Of a stretch of 12,354 nucleotides of DNA, positions 1 through 7,747 are shown piece by piece (position 1 is the first letter of the stretch; each line of letters begins with the position of its first letter). Under the pieces are notes generated by a model. The model was not told the origin of the DNA. It saw only the letters and a list, made by a program, of their open reading frames with translations, and searched no databases. A program made the position numbers and the translations under genes. The stretch is from Bacteroidales bacterium UBA3856 (GTDB taxonomy: Bacteria > Bacteroidota > Bacteroidia > Bacteroidales > UBA932), in contig DGHE01000086.1 of the NCBI GenBank assembly GCA_002392525.1, positions 1-12,354 on the forward strand, given 5' to 3'.

Positions 1-1079
1 GCCTTTCCGTCACGGGAGGTAGCCTTGATGGCAACCAGTTCGTAGAGGTTGTTACCCTTGACGAGGTCGGAGGGTTTGACGGACCACATGCCCTTGAAGC
101 CGGCCGGCAGGACGTCGGAGGCCATGGACAGGTACTGGTTCACGGTAACGGTATCCACGCCGGAAGCAAAACCGATGCAGGCGTTGTTCCAACCGGAAGG
201 AGAGAGCACGCGGAGCAGGGGATTGGTCACGGTGGTGGAGTCGGACAGGTTGTTCAGGATTTCGGCCACGCGGGCATCCACGGCATAGAGGTCTACCTCG
301 TTGCCCTGGTAGGTGGGCCAGAATTCCAGGGAAGCGGTACCCTGCAGGAGCTTGCGCACACGCTCAGGGTCCTTCACACCCGGCAGTTCGATGAGAATCT
401 TGCCGGAGTTGCCAACCTGCTGGATATTGGGCTGGGTAACGCCAAAGCGGTCGATACGGTTGCGGAGCACATTGAAGGAGTTGTCAATGGCGCTCTTGGC
501 CTCCTGGCGGATAACGCTGATGACCTGGGCGTTGGTGGCGTCGTTGGCCACTTTCTCACGCAGCTCGTAGGTGGCGAAAATCTCGGCCAGGCGACGCTGG
601 GGGGCAACCTGCTCCCAAGCCTGCTCGAACAGGCCGATGAAGTCTGCGCTGGAGTTGGTGTTTCCGGCCTTGGCCTGAGCCATGGCGGCCACGAAGTCCG
701 GGTCCGAGCTGTTGCCGGAGAGGGCCTTCACGAGATCTTCCAGCTGAACCTGCAGCATGACGTTCATACCGCCCTTGAGGTCCAGACCCAGGTTGATTTC
801 CTTCTCCTTCACGCTCTTGAAGGTGTAGCCCAGGAATACGGTTTCATTGTTGACAGAGTCAATGTAGGCTCTGTTACGGACAGCTGCCACGGAGTCCTGC
901 ACGAATTCGCGGACATCGGCGGCAACATTGTTTGATTCTACGAACTGCAGGGCCTGCTCCTGAGCATACTTGGCAGCCTTATTCTCCTGAATACGGGTGA
1001 TAGCCGTGAAGGAAAGCTGCCAGATGCTGGCGATGGCCAGGCAGATAGCTACGAATCTGATCCAACCTTTACTTTGCAT
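1..1079 (-). CDS. secD: Protein translocase subunit SecD, or SecD part of a SecDF fusion (N-terminal 359 codons, cut by window edge)
   Basis: This membrane subunit works with SecYEG and uses the proton motive force to help pull secreted proteins across the inner membrane. The ATG at 1079 opens a reading frame that runs off the window without a stop. Residues about 6-26 form one hydrophobic segment, as expected for the first SecD helix, followed by a large periplasmic region. Family motifs are clear: GLDLKGG after the first helix, then LRNRIDRFGV, the ILIELPGVKDPERV stretch, and LLQGTASLEFW, which together mark the SecD P1 domain. Bacteroidota normally encode a single SecDF polypeptide of about 1000 residues; the SecF half would lie outside the window, so the fusion is inferred. 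The gene is separated from the upstream gene by 71 AT-rich bases containing a good Bacteroidota-type promoter, so it is probably its own transcription unit. Confidence 0.95.
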   Translation of the reverse strand, partial: MQSKGWIRFVAICLAIASIWQLSFTAITRIQENKAAKYAQEQALQFVESNNVAADVREFVQDSVAAVRNRAYIDSVNNETVFLGYTFKSVKEKEINLGLDLKGGMNVMLQVQLEDLVKALSGNSSDPDFVAAMAQAKAGNTNSSADFIGLFEQAWEQVAPQRRLAEIFATYELREKVANDATNAQVISVIRQEAKSAIDNSFNVLRNRIDRFGVTQPNIQQVGNSGKILIELPGVKDPERVRKLLQGTASLEFWPTYQGNEVDLYAVDARVAEILNNLSDSTTVTNPLLRVLSPSGWNNACIGFASGVDTVTVNQYLSMASDVLPAGFKGMWSVKPSDLVKGNNLYELVAIKATSRDGK

Positions 1080-1116
1080 TTTGTTATAGTTTTAATTAAT
1101 ATTGCAAATTAGCCCG

Positions 1117-1147
1117 CAAAAATACGATATTTTTCGCATTTATACAA
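1117..1147 (-). promoter_or_regulatory. Predicted Bacteroidota-type promoter of secD
   Basis: Read on the minus strand, TTG at 1147-1145 is followed after 20 bases by TATTTTTG at 1124-1117. This fits the Bacteroidota primary sigma factor consensus (TTTG at -33, TAnnTTTG at -7, about 19-21 bases apart). It would give a leader of roughly 30 bases before the secD ATG at 1079. The -7 box lies in a short AT palindrome (1118-1134). The call rests on sequence pattern only. Confidence 0.55.
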
Positions 1148-1150
1148 TAG

Positions 1151-1924
1151 TTACAGCCGTTCAATGTCGGCCCAGCCAAAGCGGGCGGGGTACAGCCAGG
1201 CGCGGTCTGTGTGCTCCATGACACCGTAGTCCAGCGACACCTTGGGGCACTCGGCGTAGGCTCTCTCGATGAAGGCGGGCTCGGTGATGTGGCTCTGCCA
1301 GCCGCGGAAGAGTTCCGTCACCTCCGGGAGATAGCGCTCCATCTCGGCGGCGATGGTCGCCGCCTTCCAGACGAAGATACCGCTGTTCCAGAAGAATTCG
1401 CCGGTGCGGACAAAAACCTCGGCCAGCTCCATGGAAGGTTTCTCGGTGAAGGTCTTCACCTGCAGCGGCCCGGCCATCAGGTGGGCGTTGCGGCCTTCTT
1501 TCACCTGGATGTATCCGAAGTTGACGTCCGGGCACTTGGGTACGATGCCGAGAGTCATGAGGACATCGTTTTCCTCCACATAGGCGAAGGCCTCGTCCAT
1601 GGTGCGGACAAAGAGGTCTTCGTCCCGGATGACAAGGTCCCAGGGCGTTGCCACAATTACGGCTTCCGGGTCTCGGGACAAAAGGGTGTAGGCCGCCAGG
1701 GCCATGCAGGGGGCTGTCTTTCGGGCCGATGGTTCCAGCAGGAGGTTGCCTTCCGGCAGTTCGGGGATTTCCCTCCGGGCATCTCCGGCAAAAGGAGCCA
1801 GAGTGACCACGAGGATGTTCTCCGAGGGGACAACCTTGAGGAAACGTTCGTATGTATTGCGGAATTGTTTGGAAGAGCCGCTACCGTCGGCCATGATGAC
1901 GCAGTATCTGTGCGGTTGACTCAT
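1151..1924 (-). CDS. Degenerate mannose-1-phosphate guanylyltransferase-like protein, probably not catalytic
   Basis: The 257-residue product resembles the nucleotidyltransferase domain of mannose-1-phosphate guanylyltransferase, which makes GDP-mannose. Family landmarks remain: RYCVIMA at the N-terminus, EPSARKTAPC (64-73), FTEKP (159-163), WNSG (179-182), GVME (234-237) and GWAD (250-253). The signature that holds the nucleotide, normally GGxGSRxWPxSRxxxPKQF, has collapsed to ADGSGSSKQF (residues 12-21), so the Arg, the WPxSR loop and the Pro are gone. A second block usually following KQF is also absent. The usual APSDH motif reads TPWDL (93-97), and GYGYI reads NFGYI. The protein stops just after GWAD, without the roughly 100 C-terminal residues typical of the family. 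The frame is intact, so this could be a pseudoenzyme kept for another role or a gene decaying by in-frame deletions. It lies 29 bases after yraN and is probably last in that transcription unit. Confidence 0.75.
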   Translation of the reverse strand: MSQPHRYCVIMADGSGSSKQFRNTYERFLKVVPSENILVVTLAPFAGDARREIPELPEGNLLLEPSARKTAPCMALAAYTLLSRDPEAVIVATPWDLVIRDEDLFVRTMDEAFAYVEENDVLMTLGIVPKCPDVNFGYIQVKEGRNAHLMAGPLQVKTFTEKPSMELAEVFVRTGEFFWNSGIFVWKAATIAAEMERYLPEVTELFRGWQSHITEPAFIERAYAECPKVSLDYGVMEHTDRAWLYPARFGWADIERL

Positions 1925-1953
1925 AGGTTACTTAGTGTTATCAGGTTGAAGTT

Positions 1954-2328
1954 TCAGACATACATGGGAATCCAGGCCTGCGGGAAATACCGGACCACCG
2001 TCTCCTGCCCGTCGAACAGTACCGAGACAATGTCGAAGAAGACTTCCTGTCCCACAAGGTGTTTCTTGTTGAGGTATTGCAGGGCGGCCGCGCTGATGCG
2101 CTTTTGTTTGATCGGGTTTACCTGGTCCGATACGGCCGATGTGACAGGCGCCGTCCTGGCTTTCACTTCCACGAAGTGCAGCCCCTCCTGGTCCTCTGAC
2201 ACAATGTCCAGTTCCAGGTGGCCGGAGCGCCAGTTCCTGTCCAGGATCTGGTGCCCCCGGGAGAGTAGGAAATCACAGGCTATTTCCTCTCCGTTCTGCC
2301 CGATCTTACTGGTTTTCAGTACATTCAT
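1954..2328 (-). CDS. yraN: YraN family protein (UPF0102), predicted PD-(D/E)XK nuclease fold
   Basis: This 124-residue protein belongs to the widespread YraN/UPF0102 family of small proteins with a restriction-endonuclease-like fold; the cellular role is not settled. The N-terminal helix carries GQNGEEIACDFL (10-21), then the family core appears as HLELD (37-41) and FVEVKAR (52-58). E39, D41, E54 and K56 are candidate metal-site residues of the PD-(D/E)XK pattern. The length is typical. The start ATG at 2328 lies 2 bases beyond the mutS2 stop, implying translational coupling. A second in-frame-looking ATG at 2324 is in another frame and is not used. The pairing with mutS2, a DNA-structure-binding ATPase, fits a nucleic-acid role but does not prove one. 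Confidence 0.92.
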   Translation of the reverse strand: MNVLKTSKIGQNGEEIACDFLLSRGHQILDRNWRSGHLELDIVSEDQEGLHFVEVKARTAPVTSAVSDQVNPIKQKRISAAALQYLNKKHLVGQEVFFDIVSVLFDGQETVVRYFPQAWIPMYV

Positions 2329-2330
2329 CG

Positions 2331-4844
2331 TTATTCAAATTTTACTACCGTCACGCCTGACCCGCCAAACTGGATGTGTTCGTCGGAGGCAGATGTGACG
2401 CCGGGCACCGTGCGTACGTATTTTTGGATCTCCTCGCGGAGGGCGCCCGTTCCTTTCCCATGCAAAATTCGCACCGAGGGAACGCCCAGCATGATGGCAT
2501 CGTCAATATAGCGCATCACAATTTCAAGGGCGTCGTTCACCCGTTCTCCCCGGACATCCAGCTCCAGTTTGAAGCGGGCTTTTCGCTCGGTCATGGCCGT
2601 GTCGTAAACCTGGCGTGGACGGTTGTCCACCGTCTTGGCAACGGCCTTGTATTCATTGGCTGTAATTCTTTCCACGCGGTCCAGCGGCAGTTTTGTGGTA
2701 ATGCTTCCCACAACCACGCTCACGGCCTTGGTGCTCACCTTGGCCACTTCTCCCACCATGCCGTTGTCCTTGATGCGCACTTTTTCGCCCACCTTGAGCG
2801 GTGCGGTGCGGAAGGCGGCCATCTTCTGGGCCTCGGCCTCCTGCTGCTCCATCTGGCGCAGGGTTTCACCATCGGCCCGCTTGCGCCTCCGGGCCTGTTC
2901 GCGCTCCTTGCGCTCCTTGACCGTCTGCAGCTTTTCCTCTATGTAGGCGTCGCGCTTGGAGCGGCCCTCGGCGAGGGCGCCCAGGAAGCCCTGCAGTTCT
3001 GCCCGGGCCTCTTTGGTCTGCTCCTTGTCGGCCTGGGCCTCCTTGATGGTGCGGATGGTGCTTTCCACGCGTTTGTTGGCGTCCCGCACGATTTTCTCGG
3101 CCTCGGCGCGGGCTTCGTCCAGGATCCGCCGGCGCATTTCCTTGATGTCCTCCAGCTCTTTCTCGTAACGGTCCGTAAGGCCTTCCAGCGTCTTGTCGGT
3201 GGCGCGGATGCGGGTGAGTTTCTCGTCCAGCTGGCGGCGGCTCTTTGCAATCTTGCGGAGGTTGCGCTCGATGCCCACGAACTGCTCGCCGGCACGCTCC
3301 TCGGCATCGTGGACCAGGGGCTCGGGCAGGCCCATCTTGCGGGCCAGCTCAAAGGCGAAGGACGAGCCCGGGAGGCCCATCTCCAGCTGGAAGAGGGGCG
3401 CGACCGTCTGGGCATCGAACTGCATGGCGCCGTTCACTACGCCGGTATCGGCCGACGAAGCGTAGAGCTTGAGGTTGGTGTAGTGGGTGGTGATGACGCC
3501 GTAGGCACCGCGGGTGTCCAGCTCGTGGAGGATGGCCTCGGCGATGGCGCCGCCGGCCGCGGGCTCCGTGCCCGATCCGAACTCGTCGATGAGGATGAGC
3601 GTGCGCCCGTCGGCCTCCTCCAGCATGGCCTTCATGTCGGTGAGGAAGGAGCTGTATGTGGAGAGGTCGTTCTCCAGGGACTGGTCATCTCCGATGGAGA
3701 CCATGATGCGGTCGAAAACGGGCAGCTCCGACGTCTCGGACGTGGGTATGAGCATACCCCATTGGAACATGTACTGCAAAAGGCCCACGGTCTTGAGACA
3801 CACGCTCTTGCCGCCGGCGTTGGGGCCGGAGATAAGGAGGATGCGTTTCTCGGGGGTGAGGGTCACCGTAAGCGGCACAATGGCTTTCTTCTCCCTGCGG
3901 AGAGATTTCTCGAGGAGGGGATGCCGGGCCTTGCGGAGGCTCAGGGAGCCGTCGAGCGAAACCACCGGCATGCCGGCAATGTAGTCCAGGGCCACCTGGG
4001 CCTTGGCCATGTTGAAGTCCAGTTCTCCCACGAATGCGGCGCCTTCGATGAGCTCCGGCACAAACGGGCGCAGGAATTCGGCAAACTCGTAGAGGATGCG
4101 GTTAATCTCCCGCGTCTCGTCAAAATAGAGCTGGGCAATCTCGTTCTGGAGCGCGACAATCTCGGCGGGTTCCATGAAGGCGGTCTTTCCCGTCGCGCTC
4201 TCGTCGTACATGAAGCCCTGGAACTGGCGTTTCTTGGCCGATGCCACCGGAATGAGCATCTTGCCGTCCCGGATGCTCACGCTGGCATCGGCCTCCACCA
4301 GACCGTCCTGCTGGGCCTGCCGGAGGATGGCGTTCATGCGGCGGGACACGTTGATCTCCTTCTCCTTGATGCTCTTCCGGATGCGGTACAGCTCGTCGGA
4401 GGCCGTGTCCTTGATCTCTCCGTGACGGTCCAGGATGGAGTCTATGCGCTGCATCACCTCTGCGGGCGCGTTCACGCCGGCCGCCAGGTGCTGCAGGTTG
4501 GGGTAGATGCCCTCCTTCACGGTGTGGAAGAAGTGCAGGGCCTTTCTGAGCGTGTCCAGAAGGGTGCGAAGTTTCCCGAGGGACAGAAGGTCTATGGAAG
4601 CATTCTTGCCGATGGGCTCCAGGAAAGGAATGGCGTCTATGTATCCGGCGGTGGGGAAGCTGTCCTCGAACATGAGGATGAGACGCATTTCGTCCGTGAG
4701 CAGGTGCCGGCGGTGAATTTCACCGGCATCCGTAGAAAACTCCTCACCGGCCACGCGGGCTGCCGCATAGTCGGTGGAGCATCGGCCTTCAATGGCCGCA
4801 CGTACCTTGTCAAATCCCAGTTTCGCCTCCAGTCTCTCGTCCAT
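2331..4844 (-). CDS. mutS2: Endonuclease MutS2 with C-terminal Smr domain
   Basis: MutS2 is a MutS-family ATPase that lacks the mismatch-recognition domain. In other bacteria it acts on branched DNA, limiting recombination, or on collided ribosomes; which role applies here cannot be read from sequence. The 837-residue product is full length. The ATPase core holds Walker A GPNAGGKS (340-347), a GDDQSLENDLSTYSS signature segment (385-399), Walker B LILIDEFGSGTEP with D420 and E421, and the TTHYT switch (452-456). Residues about 510-640 are rich in Glu, Lys and Arg and look like the long coiled coil. A KOW-like segment (KVGEKVRIKDNGMVGEV) precedes the C-terminal Smr nuclease domain, which shows LDVRG and HGKGTGALR. 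All catalytic motifs look intact. The ATG at 4844 lies one base after the cdaA stop. Confidence 0.97.
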   Translation of the reverse strand: MDERLEAKLGFDKVRAAIEGRCSTDYAAARVAGEEFSTDAGEIHRRHLLTDEMRLILMFEDSFPTAGYIDAIPFLEPIGKNASIDLLSLGKLRTLLDTLRKALHFFHTVKEGIYPNLQHLAAGVNAPAEVMQRIDSILDRHGEIKDTASDELYRIRKSIKEKEINVSRRMNAILRQAQQDGLVEADASVSIRDGKMLIPVASAKKRQFQGFMYDESATGKTAFMEPAEIVALQNEIAQLYFDETREINRILYEFAEFLRPFVPELIEGAAFVGELDFNMAKAQVALDYIAGMPVVSLDGSLSLRKARHPLLEKSLRREKKAIVPLTVTLTPEKRILLISGPNAGGKSVCLKTVGLLQYMFQWGMLIPTSETSELPVFDRIMVSIGDDQSLENDLSTYSSFLTDMKAMLEEADGRTLILIDEFGSGTEPAAGGAIAEAILHELDTRGAYGVITTHYTNLKLYASSADTGVVNGAMQFDAQTVAPLFQLEMGLPGSSFAFELARKMGLPEPLVHDAEERAGEQFVGIERNLRKIAKSRRQLDEKLTRIRATDKTLEGLTDRYEKELEDIKEMRRRILDEARAEAEKIVRDANKRVESTIRTIKEAQADKEQTKEARAELQGFLGALAEGRSKRDAYIEEKLQTVKERKEREQARRRKRADGETLRQMEQQEAEAQKMAAFRTAPLKVGEKVRIKDNGMVGEVAKVSTKAVSVVVGSITTKLPLDRVERITANEYKAVAKTVDNRPRQVYDTAMTERKARFKLELDVRGERVNDALEIVMRYIDDAIMLGVPSVRILHGKGTGALREEIQKYVRTVPGVTSASDEHIQFGGSGVTVVKFE

Positions 4845-4845
4845 A

Positions 4846-5667
4846 TTAATCTCCCTCCTCGTCGGTCATCATCAGGGAGCCCAGCAGATGCCGCAGCTCC
4901 TTTACGTCGTTTACAGTGGTAATTTCCCCTCCGCGCACGAAGCTCACGTTGCCGGTTTCTTCCGACACCACCAGGACGTCGGCGTCGGTATCTTCCGTGA
5001 GGCCGATGGCAGCGCGGTGCCGCATGCCGTAGTGCGCGGGGATGTCTGTGCGGTTGGTCATGGGCAGCTGGCAGCGGGCAGCTGCGATGTGGTCGCCGAT
5101 GATGATCATGGCACCGTCGTGCAGCGGGGAGTTCTTGAAAAAGATATTGGTGATGAGACGCCGGTTGATGTCCGCCTCAAAGCGGTCTCCGGTGTTCATG
5201 TATTCCTCCATGGAGCTCTTGTGCTGGAGCACGATGAGTGCGCCGGTTTTCTCCGCCGACATGGCGCGGACGGCTTCTCCCAGTTCCTCGGCGCTCTCGG
5301 AGCCCATCTTCTCCTCCTTGATACCCATGATGCGGTTGAACAGTTCGCCGGTTCGGCGGGTGAGGCCGCTTTGCACCGCCAGGCGGTTGAGCATGTGGCG
5401 GATTTCGGGCTGGAAGAGGATGATGAGGGCCAGTACGCCCACGTCCAGGAGGGTGTTGAGGAGCACCGTCATCATGCGCATGTTGAGGGCGCTCACAACG
5501 CCCTGGAGCACCAGGAGGGCCACCAGGACCAGCACGATGTTGAGGACGGTGGAGTCGGCCCGGATGCTGCGGATGAGGAAAAAGATGATGGTGGCCACCA
5601 TCAGGATGTCCAGAACGTCGGCCCAGCCAAAGCTGAGAAAACCGAATATGGAGACAAGGCTCTTCAT
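4846..5667 (-). CDS. cdaA: Membrane diadenylate cyclase CdaA (c-di-AMP synthase)
   Basis: CdaA condenses two ATP molecules to c-di-AMP, a second messenger tied to potassium, osmotic and envelope homeostasis. I chose the ATG at 5667 (273 residues); a GTG three codons upstream at 5676 is the alternative. Three hydrophobic segments (about 12-33, 38-58 and 66-85) anchor the protein. The cytoplasmic DAC domain follows, with LHDGAMII holding the DGA motif (184-186) and GMRHRAAIG holding the RHR motif (216-218), both essential for activity. Nothing catalytic is missing. In Firmicutes cdaA usually sits beside cdaR and glmM, and in many Bacteroidota beside folP; here it is between the aspartokinase fusion and mutS2. 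The stop is one base before the mutS2 ATG, so these two are almost certainly co-translated. Confidence 0.96.
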   Translation of the reverse strand: MKSLVSIFGFLSFGWADVLDILMVATIIFFLIRSIRADSTVLNIVLVLVALLVLQGVVSALNMRMMTVLLNTLLDVGVLALIILFQPEIRHMLNRLAVQSGLTRRTGELFNRIMGIKEEKMGSESAEELGEAVRAMSAEKTGALIVLQHKSSMEEYMNTGDRFEADINRRLITNIFFKNSPLHDGAMIIIGDHIAAARCQLPMTNRTDIPAHYGMRHRAAIGLTEDTDADVLVVSEETGNVSFVRGGEITTVNDVKELRHLLGSLMMTDEEGD

Positions 5668-5675
5668 CACGTGCA

Positions 5676-5683
5676 CAAAGATA
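5676..5683 (-). promoter_or_regulatory. Possible -7 box for an internal cdaA promoter
   Basis: The minus strand reads TATCTTTG here, a full match to the TAnnTTTG -7 consensus. A TTTG at 5711-5708 lies 24 bases upstream, wider than the usual 19-21. Initiation from this box would fall within a few bases of the ATG at 5667, giving a nearly leaderless message and excluding the GTG at 5676. The site overlaps the gap after the upstream stop codon. The long spacer makes the call weak. Confidence 0.3.
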
Positions 5684-5689
5684 ATGAAT

Positions 5690-7747
5690 TTATCTAAGAA
5701 TATCGTTCAAAACGCTGCTGGCCGCTTCGCGGGCTCCTTCGCCGGGGCCCTGGATGACCAGGGGATACGGGTGGAAGGCACTGCGCACGATGATGGCGTT
5801 CTCGGTTCCCCTGAGGTAGTAGGCGGGGTGCACGGGCGGCACGTTCCTGAGGCCGATACCGGCGCGGAAGCCGTGGGGAGTTTTCTCCAGGAAGGCCACA
5901 AAGCGTTGGCGGAAGCCCTGCACAGCGGCTTCGCGGGCATGTGCAGCCCAGGTGGGTTCGTAGGCCTCCAGTTTTTCATAGAACTGGCCGATGCTTCCCT
6001 GCATCACCGTCTCGGGTACGGCAGGCGTCACTTCCACCTGCTCCTCCTCCAGCCGTACACCGGCCTCGCGCGCGAGGATGAGCAGCTTCCGGAGGGCGTC
6101 CTGCCCGCCCAGGTCTACGCGGGGGTCGGGCTCGGTGAGACCTGCTTCGGCCGCCTTCCTTACCCGGCTGGCAAGGGATTCTCCGCCACTCTGGTATTCG
6201 CTCAGAATCTGGTTGAGGGTGCAGGAGACCACGGCCTCGATGGACAGCACCTCGTCGCAGCTGTTGGTGCCGCGGGAGATGGATTCCAGGATGGGGAGGG
6301 CAGCTCCCACGGTGGTCTCATAGCGAAGGATGGCGCCGTTTTCCCGGGCGGCGGCATGCATGGCGGCGTACTCGGCGTAAGGAACGGCAAAGGAGCGGCG
6401 GTTGGAAGACACAATGCCTATACCGGCCTCAAGAAGGTCTACGTATCGTTTATAGAGCGTTTTACTGTTGGTGGCATCCACAAAGACAGAGCCTTTGGGC
6501 GCCACTTTGAGGAGGGCGTCAATGTAGTCTCCCTCCGTGCCGATGACCGGGTGCCCGCCCAGGTCTATCCCGTAGAGGCGGCTGTTGGCCCGGCCCACGA
6601 TGCGGAGCGATTTTCCGGTGCGCTCCTTCACGGTGGAGGCGCTTTGCTGCACCATCTGGATAAGTGCCTGAGCCACAGCGCCGTCTCCGCAGAGGAAAAG
6701 GTTCACTTCTGCTACGGGCAAATCCTGGAAAAAGGCCCGGTGGATGGCTTTGAGCGCCTGTTCCAGCACGGATTTCCGCACGCAGATAACAAAGCTGTTT
6801 CCATCTTTCTGGATGCTTCTGGCTTGTATGCCTTCTTCCTGTAAAGCGTTGAAAATGGTCTCTTTTGCCTCGGCGGCTTCGCGGGTGCCCACTAACCGGA
6901 TTGTTTCTCCTTCAGATGCCACTCCAACCCACTGTGAGGCATCTTTTTGGGCATTTACTACCGTAAATTTCCCGTCCGGAACAAAGGTGTTACGAATTTC
7001 GATATCTATTTTTGCGGCCATGGCGGGAGCTACTGTGGGCGCATAGAGCACCTTGGCTCCATGGGAGGCCATTTCCAGGGCTGCGGCATAAGACATGCGG
7101 GGGATGGTCCGGGCGGCCGGAACCTCCTTGGGATTGGCGGTCATGATGCCGGGAACGTCGGTCCAGATTTGCAGGCTTCCGGCTCCGACGGCCGCTGCAT
7201 AGAGGGCTGCCGTGTAGTCCGAGCCGCCCCGGCCCAGGGTGGAAATGTTGCCCGCCTGGTCTCGGCAGATGAACCCGGGTGCGACGAAAACATCGGCCTG
7301 TTTTTCCTGGATGGCCTTCTGGATTCGCTCGTAGGTGAGCGGCTCGTTATCCTTGACCACCAGGTCGCGGGAGTCCAGCCATACGGTTTTGTAGCCTTCG
7401 CTGGCGAGTTTGGCGGCGAGGATGGTGGTGGAGAAAAGCTCTCCAAAGGTGACTTTCTCTTCCTTCGGTGCCTGCCGCATCTCCTGGAAGAGGGCATCCA
7501 GTTTTTGCTGGAGCGCTTCCCGGTCGGCGCCGGTAAAAAGGCGTTTAACGATGCTTTGATGGCGGCGCTCCATATCGGCCCACCTTGCATCGTCCTCGCT
7601 GAGGAGGGAATCGGTGCAGCCGCTGATGGCGCTGCTTACGAGGATGACACAGCCTTTGGCTGCCTCGGCCTCCACGATATCCAGCACGCGGGACATGGCC
7701 GTTGCCGATGCAACCGACGATCCGCCGAATTTGAGAACTCTGTACAT
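5690..7747 (-). CDS. thrA: Bifunctional aspartokinase-homoserine dehydrogenase (ThrA type), with a shortened regulatory region
   Basis: The N-terminal half is aspartokinase, which phosphorylates aspartate and starts the lysine, threonine and methionine pathways; the C-terminal half resembles homoserine dehydrogenase. Kinase motifs are intact: KFGGSS (6-11), FGELFS (101-106) and LGRGGSDYTA (171-180). Residues about 274-340 contain only one recognisable ACT-like domain, where E. coli ThrA has two; total length is 685 against about 820. The dehydrogenase half has an NAD(P) loop reading CGDGAV (353-358), TEPDPRVDLGG and the D550/K554 catalytic pair. However, the family's NKK lysine motif reads NRRS (449-452) and the SGT motif reads SCT (508-510). 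Kinase function looks secure; dehydrogenase function is likely but deserves doubt. The ATG overlaps the dapB stop by one base (TAATG), tying the enzyme to the DAP cluster. The symbol follows domain architecture, not proven regulation. Confidence 0.9.
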   Translation of the reverse strand: MYRVLKFGGSSVASATAMSRVLDIVEAEAAKGCVILVSSAISGCTDSLLSEDDARWADMERRHQSIVKRLFTGADREALQQKLDALFQEMRQAPKEEKVTFGELFSTTILAAKLASEGYKTVWLDSRDLVVKDNEPLTYERIQKAIQEKQADVFVAPGFICRDQAGNISTLGRGGSDYTAALYAAAVGAGSLQIWTDVPGIMTANPKEVPAARTIPRMSYAAALEMASHGAKVLYAPTVAPAMAAKIDIEIRNTFVPDGKFTVVNAQKDASQWVGVASEGETIRLVGTREAAEAKETIFNALQEEGIQARSIQKDGNSFVICVRKSVLEQALKAIHRAFFQDLPVAEVNLFLCGDGAVAQALIQMVQQSASTVKERTGKSLRIVGRANSRLYGIDLGGHPVIGTEGDYIDALLKVAPKGSVFVDATNSKTLYKRYVDLLEAGIGIVSSNRRSFAVPYAEYAAMHAAARENGAILRYETTVGAALPILESISRGTNSCDEVLSIEAVVSCTLNQILSEYQSGGESLASRVRKAAEAGLTEPDPRVDLGGQDALRKLLILAREAGVRLEEEQVEVTPAVPETVMQGSIGQFYEKLEAYEPTWAAHAREAAVQGFRQRFVAFLEKTPHGFRAGIGLRNVPPVHPAYYLRGTENAIIVRSAFHPYPLVIQGPGEGAREAASSVLNDILR

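Noticed and set aside
1211..2398. A 395-codon plus-strand open frame over the guanylyltransferase-like gene and yraN
   Set aside because: The minus-strand genes carry family motifs; the plus-strand product changes character partway and resembles nothing.
2376..4922. An 848-codon open frame on the plus strand, antisense to mutS2
   Set aside because: The opposite strand encodes a complete MutS2 with all motifs. The plus-strand translation is rich in His, Gly and Leu with no recognisable domain, and arises from GC-rich codon bias.
5042..6844. A 600-codon plus-strand open frame across cdaA and the aspartokinase fusion
   Set aside because: It crosses two well-supported genes on the other strand, has low-complexity composition and no family motifs.
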